NCBI RefSeq assembly: GCF_011075055.1
Contig: NC_058147.1
Coordinates: 14,322,001 to 14,386,000, forward strand
Source of the DNA: Mangifera indica
Lineage: Eukaryota > Streptophyta > Magnoliopsida > Sapindales > Anacardiaceae
Direction of reading: 5' to 3'
DNA: 64,000 nucleotides
Shown: positions 25,741-37,453 of the stretch, one piece after another
Layout of the letters: every line of letters begins with the position of its first letter
How positions within the stretch are numbered: position 1 is the first letter of the stretch
Program-made: the position numbers and the translations under genes
The notes under the pieces: generated by a model
Told to the model about the DNA's origin: nothing
Seen by the model: only the letters and a program-made list of their open reading frames with translations
The model's database searches: none

Positions 25741-28700
25741 CAATAAGGAAAAGTGGCAAAGAGCATTAGAGGAAGAAATAAAATCCATGGAAATTAACTG
25801 AGTTTAAAGTCTAGTGGACTTACCATCGGGTCGAAAATCCATTGGGAATAAATGGATTCTCAAAATTAAACGGAAGGCGGATGACTCAATAGATAGATAC
25901 AAAACTTGCCTTATAGCAAAAGGTTATACCAAACATGAAGGTATAGATTATGAAGAAACCTTTTCGCTTGTTGTGAGGTTTACTTCAATCCGTGTCATTG
26001 TAGCTATAGTAGAACACTTAGATCTAAAATTGCATCAGATGGATGTCAAAACAACTTTTCTTAATGAAGAGCTTGATGAAAAAATCTACATGGATCAGCC
26101 TGTAGGTTTTGTGGTAAAATGTCAAGAGCGCAAAGCATGCAAGCTCCAAAGATCAATATATGGCCTAAAACAATCATCAAGACAATGGTACTTAAAATTT
26201 CATAAGGTAATATTGTCTTATAATTTTAAGATGTTAGAACAAGACCACTGTGTTTATGTGAAAAAGTTTGATGTCAAATTTGCAATTCTATCTTTTTATG
26301 TGGATGATATGCTAATAGCTGGGACTGATTTAGAATATGTGATGATCATAAAAAATTAGTTATCTGCAAATTTTGACTTGAAAGATATGGGTGAAACATA
26401 TTATATTTTAGGTATAAAAATTAAAAGAGATCGTTCTAAAAGACTTTTGGCTCTGTCACAAGAGTGTTATATCCAAAAGATTCTAGAATGATTCAATATG
26501 GCAAACTACAAACCCATAGACAATCCTATGTCGAAAGGCGATTTGTTGAGCAAAGATTTGTGTCTAAAGACTCAAAATGAAAGAAATGAAATGTCCTTTA
26601 TACCTTATTCAAGTGCGATTGGAAGTCTCATGTACACAATGATATGTACTCGCCTCAATATATGTTTCGCTATCGGGTTGGTTAGTTGATATCAATCAAA
26701 TCCAGGAAAAGAATGTTGGAAGGTTGTCAAGAGAATATTGAGATATATGAAAGGCACTATGGATTATTGTTTATGCTATCAAGGAAAAGATTTACGTATC
26801 GTTGGCTATTCAAATGTTGATCGGGGTGGTGATTTAGACTAACGTAAATCAACTTCTGGTTATACTTTTTTACTGTAAAATAGTGTCATATCTTGGAGTA
26901 GTAAGAAACAAACATACATAGCCTTATCCACAATGGAAGCAGAATTTATAGCATGTTCTACTGTTGTGTAAGAAGTTATTTGGTTGAAAATTTTTTTTGA
27001 GAATTTGGGTGTACTAGACATAATAGTTGGTCCTATAGTTGTACATTGTGATAATCAAGTTGCGATAGCTTTCACAAAGGATCCCAAATTCCATAATAGA
27101 ACCAAACATATCGACATCAGATATAACTTTGTCAGAGACATCATTTCAAAAAAAGAAGTGATGGTACAATATATTTCTACACGTAATATGGTTATTGACC
27201 CTTTAACTAAACCAATTTTAAGAGATGTATATCTTACACATGTTAAGTCTCTTGGTTTGCGTATAATATGATAAATGACTTGTTGAGTATATATTGTACT
27301 TGTAACACAACGTTAGAACATCAAAGAATTTGAATTTATTTTATTCATATGTTTGAGTTCTTGGTGTTTATGAATATACGTATTGGTTTTTGAAAACTCA
27401 ATAAGATGATAATGTCACACAAGTTTGATTGGCTCACTGACACGAGCAATCACCTTTGACACTAAGTTGAGTATGCAAAGATGAGACATGTTTCTTGATA
27501 TTGATATCTCTGAGAAAGTGCACTTAGAATATGAGAATTACTCAAGAAATGAATTATTGGATATGTGTTTGATGATTAATCAAGATGAGGTCATGATTTG
27601 ATGAAAATGAAAATGACCGATTTGGATTCCTTACATCCAAATAACTTATGAATGCCAGATATAAGTTCTTAATAAATAATGATACCTGGAAGATTGGAGA
27701 GATAATTGAGAACTCAGGTTAGGCATTGAGTGTAGCGATTGAATTAAGATCTATACAATGTTAATGACATTTTAAAAAGGTACACATTGTAGCACATGAT
27801 TCATACCATGTGTACATAAATAAGACGACCATTTAAAGTAGTGGAATGATGAATCTCTACTCCTTCACTGTGTGAGACTTTTGAGGATTATCTCATGTTA
27901 ATACCCTTCGACTCTTTGCTATTATTTGATGTTTATTCTTAGTGTTGCTATCTTAGCTTGGAACCTATGGCCATGTATGATTCAGTCTATGAAACATGAC
28001 TAGAAAAGTAGCTAAATTTAAATTGAGAATTTCGAGTAGAAGAGGAAGACTTATATATTACGTGTGTCCATTGGTCGACTGATCATATCACTCACATGGG
28101 AGATTGGACTTGATCATGGATACATAGGAATATAACACAATAATAAATAAGGGATTAAAGAGAGCTAGTGTTATTGAGTAAGTTTGGGGTACTGTGAGAC
28201 TAACGCTTTATTATTTTTCAGGTTGAAGCAACTATGTTATTCCTAACAGATGTATAGTAAATTAACTCCCAAGTGTAGGTTGCTCACAAGGTCGCACGAC
28301 ATATTTGCCAATATGAATTGTTATGTTCTGCAAGATTTCTGTAGAAGAGTATTGTGATTCAGATCACCCTATCTTGTATGAGTGGGAGATATTGGATCTG
28401 GTCCACCCATAATGGATTGACCCAATCCATTAGGGTTAAAAGGCAAAATTAACCCTTATATATGAGAATGACCCTTTTACCCTTGACAGTTATTGAAGTT
28501 AATTGACACTCTCCCTTTTAATATGAATGAGCATAACTTCTATTCGGAGATAACCTTTTTACACCAAAAACAAAAACTCATAGTACGCTCTCTTTTCAAA
28601 ATACTCTCTTCATCAGTAAGGAATTTTTATAGAAAACAAGAAAACAAATCAAGCAAAGTGTGTTGTGGATTCCGACAAAAGTGCATTGTATCACCAATCA

Positions 28701-28768
28701 TCACCAAAGTTTCAAATTTCTAAACTGGGGTTTTTTATGATCCTGGATTTATATTACTTCCGCTTACA
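25741..28768 (+). mobile_element. copia element C1, 5'-truncated relative of C2
   Basis: It aligns end to end with the last 3 kb of the copia element at 38.5-46.3 kb, starting abruptly at AATAAGGAAAAGTGGCA. It encodes part of reverse transcriptase (25,814-26,359, YVDD preserved), a middle piece (26,498-26,689) and the end of RNase H (26,984-27,271), separated by in-frame stops. A 1.1-kb untranslated tail and a 3' LTR (about 28,390-28,768) follow. LTR, gag, protease and integrase of the 5' part are missing. Confidence 0.85.
28390..28768 (+). repeat. 3' LTR of copia C1
   Basis: It begins TATTGGATCTGGTCCACCC and ends CTTACA, matching the 387-bp C2 LTR at about 379 bp with many substitutions. 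A purine-rich tract (GAGTGGGAGA) precedes it. Confidence 0.75.
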
Positions 28769-28769
28769 T

Positions 28770-29060
28770 TGCTTGTTTAAGAGAAGTTAAGCTTGAGTTC
28801 TATTCGAATTCAAGTTTGAATCAAGTTTTGAACTCAATTCAATACTAAAATAATGTCATTTTAATACATATTGTCAAATCTAAATTGTTCAAGTTTGAAT
28901 TCGAGCTTGAATTAAATAAGTCAAGTTTGAGACAACTCAAATCAAAACTAAATCTAATTTATTCTTAAGTTGAGTTCGAGTTTCAACTCGTCAATCTTGA
29001 ATTGGGTCTTTTTCAGATTTGGTCTAAATCAAATCCAACCCTACTCATGCACCTGATTTA
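28770..29060. repeat. NLR-flank repeat rich in TTGAGCTTGA words (copy 1)
   Basis: It matches 34,920-35,190 closely and 59,120-59,500 more weakly. The match then continues past the solo LTR at 37,449, showing that this is duplicated NLR-locus flank. Confidence 0.7.
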
Positions 29061-29104
29061 TAAGAAATAAATTTTGATTATATCATAAATAAAATCTTAT
29101 AAGT

Positions 29105-29250
29105 ATTAATTTTTTTGGCAAACCTCAATGGTACGAGGAAAATTTTATTAATTGAAAGAAAAGTGACACCTAGACAGAGGGGGTCGTAATGAGCCTTACC
29201 TCTCCAATAAAACTAAATACAATACCCAAAAAAAAAAAAAAAAACAAGAA
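29105..29250 (-). mobile_element. possible 3' end of a non-LTR retroelement (copy 1)
   Basis: Read on the minus strand, the segment contains AATAAAATTTTCCTCGTACC and ends GGTTTGCCAAAAAAA, which resembles the 3' tail of plant LINE-type elements. It also lies in the second NLR flank (37,507-37,640), so any insertion predates the duplication. Confidence 0.35.
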
Positions 29251-29913
29251 GAAGATTATGCATGAATTACATAAAATACATATAAAAACATGCACACACA
29301 CCATTAATGTTGGCAATTAATATATGTACAATTGTACACATGTAAAAGATGTATTGACATCCTAATAAGTAGCCTATTCTTCTTCTTCGTCTTCTTCTAT
29401 GTCGTCCGAAGAGCTTTAACAAAATTAGATTATCAATAAACATGTAAAAGATAAATATATAACAATAATATGTATGAAGAATTGCCAAGAATACTAAATA
29501 AAGAATATGATAAAACATGATGCATACCACTTTCAAGACTTAGCAACAGGTCCTCTTGCAGCCCCATTTTCTAGAAAATCAATAAGCTTATTAATGACAG
29601 GAATATTTCATATATTAATAATAGACACAAACATGATATAAATGTTAATATGTTACTATGTGATTGAATTATTTTGAATTAAAAATAAAGTAACACTCAA
29701 TCATTTGATCACACTCCAATGGTTACACTTAGATATTTTTCAACTGTAGACTAAAATCCCAAAATTTTACAGTTTGTAAACAAAACTATTTGATAGGATT
29801 AAGAGATTTAAAAACTGACAAGAAACCTAAGTAGTGTATAATTAAGAATTTAATTATAATTATAAATTAATAAAGAATATGATAAAACAACATGATTCAT
29901 ACCATTTTCACTA

Positions 29914-29985
29914 TCATACTTGAATTTGATCTCCTTGCAGCAATGGCCATTTGTAATTCGTTCTCCTTGCAGCAGCCTTTTGTGC
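29914..29985 (-). pseudogene. relic NLR terminal exon (copy 1)
   Basis: This 72-bp segment has the same length and frame as the terminal exon of the main NLR (38,030-38,101). It is preceded on the minus strand by an intact acceptor (TTTTGTAG) and ends in TGA. The frame is still open (AQKAAARRTNYKWPLLQ), although the upstream exon of this copy is gone. The flanking 29.05-30.02 kb also matches 37.45-38.12 kb, so this is the 3' end of a duplicated NLR gene. A weaker similar exon-like piece lies near 29,545-29,575. Confidence 0.7.
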
Positions 29986-30054
29986 CTACAAAAGCAATAA
30001 GCTTATTAATAACCAAAATATTTCATATATAAAAAATAGGTACATGTTATAAAC

Positions 30055-30715
30055 AGCTCGTATATAAGTAGGGGCCTGAAGCCCTTAACTCGAATGATGC
30101 ATTTTAAAGTTGTGAGGGTCTGAAGCCCAAAATGAACAATATCGGTCGAGTTGTTTATAACACGTTATCAGCACGATAGCAATACGGAGGTGTGTTGTGA
30201 CCTGAAGTCCCACATCGCTCTCGTACTGTCTACTGAGCTTGTATAGAAGCACGGGCCTGAAGCCCTTAACTTGAATGACGCGTTTTAAAGTCGTGAGGGC
30301 CTGAAGCCCAAAGCGGACAATATCGGTCGAGTTGTTTATAACACGTTATCAGCACAATAGCGATTGGGGGGGGGGGGGGTGTGTTATGACTTGAAGTTCC
30401 ACATCGCTCTCGTACTGTCTACTGAGCTTGTATATAAGCAGGGGCCTGAAGCCCTTAACTCGAACGACACATTTTAAAGTCGTGAGGGTCTGAAGCCCAA
30501 AGCGGATAATATCGGTCGAGCTGTTTATAACACGTTATTAGCACGATAGCGATAGGGCAGTATGTTGTGACCTGAAATCCCACATCGCTCCCGTACTGTC
30601 TACTGAGCTTATATATAAGCAGGGGCCTGAAGCTCTTAACTCAAACGACGCGTTTTAAAGCCGTGAGGGCCTGAAGCTCAAAGTAGACAATATCGACCGA
30701 GTTGTTTATAACAGT
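30055..30715 (+). repeat. tandem array of a 181-bp LTR/TRIM-like unit (about 3.7 copies)
   Basis: GGGCCTGAAG recurs at about 30,072, 30,253, 30,442 and 30,623, giving spacings of 181, 189 and 181 bp. Each unit contains CCCACATCGCTC, a TATATAAG box and TTATAACACGTTATCAGCACG. The longer interval is partly explained by a poly-G run near 30,366-30,379. The array is absent from the matching place in the paralogous flank (near 38,150), so it is an insertion. It resembles short LTRs with a TATA box strung together, but no coding sequence is present. Confidence 0.75.
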
Positions 30716-30719
30716 ACAA

Positions 30720-31345
30720 ATATTTGTTAGTAAATGTAGAATAAATGGGAATGAATAAATAACGTAACAAGAAAAAAGTAATGCAAATCAAATTCTCCAA
30801 ATTAATAATGACATGATAAAGCAAGGTAAATAATTAAGAAATGATTTCATTTTTTGTTTATGCTCTCAAGTATAAGGCTCAGCCTCTTATAATTAATATC
30901 ATATACCAAAATTCCAATGGATTGATAAAACATCCAGTCTACTTTGCTTGTGGGTTTTGTCGATGTAGATTTTGTATAGGGGTGTTATAATTGCATTCTA
31001 CTAATTACGATTTTTGAGTGAATACAAACTTTATTTCTCTTGAAATTTAATGTAAAACATAAAATTTGACATGGTAACACTTAGAAAATATGTGTGTGAT
31101 AAAATTTATTAGATCCAATTTTTTTTAATATGGAGATTGCTACAGTAAGTTTAAAGACATGAATTCAAAAAAAATAAAAATTAATGACTAATACTCTCTA
31201 AATTAGCAATTTACTTTATCTCCAAAAGCATAACTCCAAATGCATGGTATCGCATTCAAGTTTGAGTAATATTCGATGTATTAATGGGTACAAATATGCT
31301 GATGTTTTATCATGTAATTCGATTATATAATTATTTCTTTTATCT
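30720..31345. repeat. duplicated NLR intergenic DNA
   Basis: 30,720-30,800 matches 38,160-38,260, and 30,810-31,130 matches 50,370-50,680. No coding region is seen. Confidence 0.6.
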
Positions 31346-31349
31346 CTAA

Positions 31350-32095
31350 TTCAAAACTAATACACTCTAAATTAACAATGTTTACTAAAGTTAGACTCTC
31401 AATTCTTTTTAGCAAACCTTTAAAACCTATCATGTCATTGAAATATTAGTCCATGAAATCTCTATATTTTTTTAGAACAACACCTTACTCGAAAATTTAT
31501 CAAAAAGATGATCTATTGGTAAATGGACTATAAACTATTGTTAAGTGAAAGTTGGATCATTTTAGCATTACTACTACTTTCAGATTCCCATTTAACAATA
31601 ACATTCAACTTAAGAGAGGACATAGCATCAAGACCTAGTAGTTTTAAATTCATATAATTCTAATGAATTCCCAGTTGTTCCCATGAAGAAAATTCAATCC
31701 ATACCAGAAATTGAACAAAATATCTCATGTTCCAATCAACCAAACAATTGAATTACATGGAGAGAACACAATATTATTTATATGACTACATGTTGAATAC
31801 AATAACTCCGTTTCATTGGTTATTCGAGGTGTTGTTACCTCAATACAAAGTTTACTTCTCAATTCTCCAAAAAGCCACACTCCACTCATTTCCCCTTTAA
31901 AAAGCACTCTCAGTCATTACTTCTTTGCTTTTTTCCTCTTCTTCTACCATGTGGTCTCTTTTTGTAGCCACTTTACCTTTTGGCTCTTTTCCCTTCTCTC
32001 GTAGTCCCTTCCTTTTCCTGGTATATATTTTGAGTGGTCTAACAAATTCAAATCTAACAACTTGAGATTAGTTAATTGACAAAAGTTACATGTTT
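31350..32095 (-). pseudogene. relic NLR LRR fragment (copy 1), split by an insertion
   Basis: 31,350-31,660 and 32,045-32,095 align with the LRR-coding part of the main NLR (about 47,225-47,690), with deletions and frame damage. Matching landmarks include CTCTAAATTAACAAT, CAGATTCCCATTTAACA and TTCAAATCTAACAAC. No NB-ARC or CC coding sequence of this copy remains nearby. The fragment is interrupted by a 384-bp insertion (31,661-32,044). Confidence 0.7.
31661..32044. mobile_element. 384-bp insertion, possible solo LTR
   Basis: It interrupts the NLR relic and is flanked by a 5-bp repeat AATTC (31656-31660 and 32045-32049). Its right end is CTAACA, like many copia LTRs, and its left end reads TAATGAATTCCC. 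No coding sequence is recognised; the open frames inside are low-complexity pyrimidine-rich. Confidence 0.5.
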
Positions 32096-32103
32096 TTGCA
32101 TAG

Positions 32104-32264
32104 CAATAAAACCATGTAAACACATTTTTTAATATATAAATGATGTATTATCATATGATTAGATAGTTTTGAATTAAGAATAAAGTAACACTCTATCACA
32201 CAATGACATATTATTTGTGTACATAATTATATACTAAAAAACGTGTGTACACATAACATTACTT
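32104..32264. mobile_element. MITE, family M1
   Basis: The ends are CAATAAAACCATGT and GTACACATAACATTACT, with the core TATCATATGATTAG. Flanking nine-mers TTTGCATAG and TTTATATAG match at 7 of 9 positions. Confidence 0.65.
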
Positions 32265-32781
32265 TTTATATAGCCAAGGTGGATGTTTATTTAAATCCTC
32301 TCTTACAACTCTAGAATGTTAAAACCTCTATACAACTAAAAAGGGGAATCCACCAAAATGTTAAAACCAAGTAAGAGGTACTCTTCCTTCAAATGGTTCA
32401 ACTAAATAATAGCTAAGAGGTAAGAGCAATTAGATGTACAAGACATATAAAACAGAATAAAAAAATTAAAATAATCAAGGGCATTGATACCCAATAAGAA
32501 AAACTAGGTACATTAATAGAAAACAATGACAAGAAATATGATGCAGTATTAATCAAATATTCAAAAAGGCATTTAAACTTTGCATTATTCTCAATTTAAG
32601 TAGAAAGTACTTGGTTAATTAATCATTGTTGATTTAATGATTAAATACCTATGATTACCACGTCATTGTTAATGCATACAATTATACTTCTCCACTATAT
32701 GCTAAAAGAATTAATTTTATATTAAGGGAAACTTTAATTTTAACAAATGAATATAAGTATAGCAATATATATATATATATA

Positions 32782-32953
32782 AAAGCAATGTTTTATGTAT
32801 ATATTTTTTGTATACAATTTGGGTATACAGATGAAGTGTCATCATATGATTAAGTGATATGTTATCTTTAATTCAGAATCATCTAATCATATAATGACAC
32901 ATTACATATGTACATAAATTATCTATCAAAAGTATGTACGTATAGTTTTATTT
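32782..32953. mobile_element. MITE, family M1
   Basis: It has M1 ends (AAAGCAATGTTTTATG and TATAGTTTTATT) and core TGTCATCATATGATTAAG with its inverted partner. Confidence 0.55.
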
Positions 32954-32989
32954 TATATATATATATGCGTTTGAAATCTTTTTTATGTT

Positions 32990-33310
32990 AAATTGTTGTA
33001 CGTGTACTAACAATTGATACATACATGGGCACAAGTGCTTATGCATCATCTTGTGATTAGATATTATTATATTTTTTATTCAAAATTACTTTCTTTTATT
33101 CACATAATTAATAATTATTTGTTATTAGATGACAGATGAGGGAAAATGAAAAAGAAGGAATATATAAATGAAGTAACAAAAAAGAAAAGTTAAGAATATA
33201 TAAGGCAAATTAAGGAAGGAAGGTACGTGACTTATCTTTGAATAATGATGATTCCATCCATTGTCTTTGCTCTCAAAATTGTATTGTTACAAGATTAATC
33301 TTTTCTTTAA
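32990..33310. repeat. NLR promoter-like relic repeat
   Basis: It matches 50,020-50,320 and 50,690-51,010 (for example ATTGATACATACATGGGCAC and GAAGGAATATATAAATGAAG). Its last part resembles the 5' flank of the main NLR around 49,590-49,680. It is probably a leftover promoter or 5' flank from an NLR duplicate. No gene lies downstream of it. Confidence 0.5.
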
Positions 33311-34166
33311 AAAAAAAAAAGAAGCAGAAACATAAGAAGTACGAAAGAAAAAAATGTATGATAAAAGAGTTTAAAATAAATAACATAATAAAGTAAGGTA
33401 TATAATTAAGAAATTATTCCACTTTCAAATTCCAATGGATTGATGCAATATCCGATCTATTGTCAAGATATTGTTCACTTTAAACATATAATTTGTCACT
33501 ACATTCATAATGTGTCAACAATTTAGGAGCCCATAAATTATTTAATTATATACCCAATAATTCTCTTATACTTTGTTGAAGTGAGATTTATCTAAGAGTG
33601 TTACATTTAACCTATCACTAGACTCAACATCTCTAATAAGGTTTTCCTTGGACACATGAATTTTGATTTATGATTTTATTAACACATGAATTTTGATTTA
33701 AGATTTAATTAACAATCCTAAATCAAAATTCATGTCAGTCACAATGCAGGCAGCACATGTAACAACAGTTTAACATAAACTGTTGTTGAGTCAAAGTAAA
33801 AGGCACTCATCCTTCTTCAAATGGTTTAACTCAATAATAGGTAAGAGGTATGAACATTTCAATGTACAAGACACATAAAATAGATAAAAAATAAACAAAT
33901 CCAGGGCATTGAAAAAAATAAAAAAAATCCAAGGCATTGATATCCAAATAAGAGAAACTAGGTATATTAATAAATAATGGTGAATGTAGTATCAATCAAT
34001 TATTCAAAAAGGCATTTAAACTTTGCATTATGCCCAACTTAATTAGAAAGCACTTAGTTAATTAATTTTTACTTATTTAATGATTAAACACTTAAAAAGG
34101 TTCTGCCATCGATTGCATCTAATTACCACATCATTGTTAATGTATATAATTGTACTATTATGCTAA
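33311..34166. other. duplicated NLR intergenic DNA, no gene
   Basis: Parts match 51,050-51,450 and 58,080-58,440. A hairpin-forming segment around 33,690-33,735 (arms of TTTGATTTA/TAAATCAAA type) recurs at about 51,366-51,403. Confidence 0.5.
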
Positions 34167-34301
34167 GAGCAATACTATGTGTACCCATTTATGTGTGTCA
34201 TCACATGATTGATTATTACTTTATGTTTAATTTAAAATCACCCAATCATATAGTAACATACATTAAGTGAGAATCCAAAATATATACACATAGTTTTATT
34301 G
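34167..34301. mobile_element. MITE, family M1
   Basis: The ends are GAGCAATACTATGTGTACCC and CACATAGTTTTATTG. Flanking nine-mers TTATGCTAA and TTCTGGTAA match at 7 of 9 positions. It matches the copy at 58,440-58,558 within a larger duplicated block. Confidence 0.65.
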
Positions 34302-34383
34302 TTCTGGTAAATGCTGAAAAAATTAATTTTACATCAAGGGAAACTTTAATGATAACAATTGAATATAAGTATGACAAGATATG

Positions 34384-34515
34384 AGTAGTGTTGTGTGCAT
34401 AATCAACAATATGTCATCAATGATTGGATAATTGAAAATTTAAGATAAAACAACATCCAATCATATGGTTACATATCGTTGTTTGTGTATAAAGGTTATG
34501 CACATAGTATTATTG
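34384..34515. mobile_element. MITE, family M1 variant
   Basis: The ends GAGTAGTGTTGTGTGCA and TGCACATAGTATTATTG surround the M1-like core. It has a paralogous copy at 58,640-58,785. Confidence 0.55.
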
Positions 34516-34839
34516 AATATAAAATTTTACACAAAATAGGGTATATCAGCACTTTTGAGTGTTGACTAAAGAACCCTAAAATCTAATATGTTATTAATGA
34601 ATAATAAAAAAAATAATTAAGACAGAAAAATTTTAACATGGTTTATTTAGAAAACCAAAAGCCTAAGCCTACAATAATGATATTATTTCACAAGAAGTTC
34701 TAACAAAATGCCAGAAGTCTCCCTTAATTGTCTCTAAAATATGTACTTGTTAAGGTTATGTGACTTGATTTGTGTTGTTACAATATTGATATGAGAGAGA
34801 AGTGATTGCACTTGGATTACAATTGTTGAAATCACGGGA

Positions 34840-35185
34840 TGTCGTAAGGTCGAATTTGAGTCGAGTTTGAACTCCTCTAACCAAGTTTGAGCTCGTCGAG
34901 ATAGTTTCAAATGTGTTCGAACTCGGCTTGTTTAAGAGAAATCGAGCTTGAGTTTTGCTCGAATTCAAGTTTGAATTAAGTTTTGAGCTCAATTCGATAT
35001 TAAAATAATGTCATTTTAATGTATATTGTCAAATTTGAATTGTTCAAGTTTACATTTGAGCTTGAATTGAATAAGTCAAGTTTGAGACAACTAAGGTCAA
35101 AACTAAATCTAATTTATTTTCAAGCTGAGTTCAAGTTTCAACTCGTCGATCTCAAATTGGGTCTTGTTCAGACTTGATCCAAATC
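34840..35185. repeat. NLR-flank repeat rich in TTGAGCTTGA words (copy 2)
   Basis: It is a close paralog of 28,770-29,060. The match resumes at 37,449 after the solo LTR, which identifies the LTR as a later insertion. Confidence 0.7.
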
Positions 35186-35190
35186 AAATA

Positions 35191-37160
35191 TGTAACACCC
35201 GGATTCAGGTATGCCAGTGAACTCTACTTCCAAAATTACCCCTAGAGTTGATTTTATAACTTGTTGTTTAAAGAAATTGTAAAAGAATTATAGAAAATTA
35301 TTAAATGAGCAATAATTTTCAAAGGGGGTAAAATGGTCATTTTAGAAGGATTTAAGAAACAAAGTGGGAATGTAAATTGAATGGCACACTTGAAATTATA
35401 TGGTGGTGCTAAGGGTTTTTGGTAATTGGGTAAGGATAAAATAGTCATTTTTGGAAAAGATTAAGGGTAAATTAGTCCAAAAAGCTTATAAAACCAACCA
35501 ACTATTCATTTTCTTCTTCCTTAGCTGAGAATCTCCATAATTTTAACTAAAGTTTTTCTTCAAGCAAAATTAATCAAAAAACCTAGCTAAACTATCTAAT
35601 TTTCAGAGCCTCCAGTTATAAAAAGTGTAGATCTATCAATTTTGGTAAGTTCTATAGTAAAAAATTTAATTTTTAAAAGATGTAAAGTTTAGAGTTTTGA
35701 TGGATGATTATGTTTTTGGTTGATTAAGGTTGCTAGGAAGAAGAAAAGAAGGAGGATAGGTTTAAATCACCTAATTAGCAAAGAAAATGTAAGAATTTCA
35801 TACTTTACATACTTGAAGTAATTTGAGTTAGGTTATTTAAATAACCTTTACTTATATAAGTGTGTAAGGTATTAGAATTAAGGTGATTTATACTTGAAAG
35901 AATAAAAAAATTCATTAGGACTTATGATGTAAATTGTGTCATAAGGGCATTTTAGATATTTCATATTCTTAGTGTTAGCTTAGTGGAGTTTGTGTGTTGA
36001 ATATGTGAGAGATGATGAATTGATGAAAGAATTTGCACTAAAAGTAAGCATGTAATTTTTGGTCATAAGGATAAAAGTGTCATTTTATGTGATATAGGTT
36101 AATTTTGTTTAATTATGTGCATGATATGTGTAAAAACCATCATAATAAATATGTATATTCATATGGAATGCATGAGATATATGTAAATACATGAGAAAAT
36201 AATCTGATGCTCAATGAGGTTTGAAAAGAATAAGGAAAAATAATGAATGGGCATATTTCATGTTATGGTTATACATGCATACATGAGGAATCATAGCATA
36301 TGCATGATTTCAGAAAAATAAAGAAAGAGAAAAAACATTTTCTAAGTTATGCATTTTTTCAAAAAATGAAAAACAAATGTTTTTGGTTTTATAATGACTC
36401 ATATGATATAGGAAAGTAGAAAGCATGCTTAAAATTCTTACACGCGAGCTGTACTGTATGGACAACAAAGAAAGATATCGGTTGTACTGTGTAGACAACC
36501 AGCTGTACTGTGTAGACAACAAAGAAAAATATCAGTTGTACTGTATGGATAGCAAAGAAAAAAAATAGTGAAATATGCGTGTAAGAGAGGATTGTATCTT
36601 GTATAGTGACTGCAAGTACTATCATATGTAGTTTAGACCGATCAATGAAAATATTTGACAAAAAAAAAAAGAGAAAGAATTAGCAAATAATTTATGAAAG
36701 TCATTTGCATTAGAATCATGCATGCAAGCCTATGTGGCTGATAAAAAGTTGAGAGAGATGTACGATCAGAAAATAGAAAAGTCATGACACTCATACATGC
36801 ATAAATCATAACGAGTGAATCATATTTGTATAGTAAGGAAATGAATAAATAGGTGAAAGAAGAGAATTATGATATGTGTTTAATATGTGTTCCGTGTCAA
36901 TTATTTTGTATGTGAATAGCCCAGACACGCTAAGTATGGAAGAGATTAGTATTGATATGAAATGTTTTGAGTATTGAGTATGATTTTCTTACTGAGTCAT
37001 GGTCGCTCACTCTGTTTAATTTAATATTTTACAAATAAAGAGTTGCAGCAAAGGTTCCCGGGGAGCACTAGTGAGACATGAGGCTAAGGGAGAAAGGCAC
37101 CATACTTTTGTTGATTTATATGTTTTGGTATATATGTGATTGTGTATATATGTGATTGTG

Positions 37161-37193
<33 letters not shown>

Positions 37194-37448
37194 GTATATT
37201 TATATATATGGCTAGTTATTGAAATTGGTCTTAAAGTTTCTGTGGGTAGTAATTTTTATGATGGTTACTACTAAGTATTTGTTTTGTTAATTGTGATTAA
37301 GTTAATGAAAATTCAGTCGGTTGGTAAGACTGGTTTGTATGAATTTACAGGGCATAATTAAAAATAAAAAAAATTTCCCCGAGCCCTCAAAAATAGGAGA
37401 ACTCTTGCCATTTTTCTGTAACACACCTATTGGTTAGGAGAGGTTACA
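35191..37448 (+). mobile_element. gypsy solo LTR, 2,258 bp
   Basis: It starts TGTAACACCCGG, ends GGAGAGGTTACA, and is flanked by a perfect 5-bp target duplication AAATA (35186-35190 and 37449-37453). No internal gypsy sequence is present, so it arose by LTR-LTR recombination. A second copy of the family lies in reverse orientation at 53,875-56,112. Around 36,449-36,545 it carries four copies of a GTACTGTRTRGACA motif. Confidence 0.85.
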
Positions 37449-37453
37449 AAATA

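Noticed and set aside
31816..32004. 62-codon frame with a hydrophobic tail
   Set aside because: It lies within the 384-bp insertion, is pyrimidine-rich low complexity, and has no family resemblance.
33690..33735. Inverted TTTTGATTTA/TAAATCAAAA segment, considered as a microRNA precursor
   Set aside because: It is short, very AT-rich and repeated in the NLR flanks, and no star/mature asymmetry can be judged from sequence.
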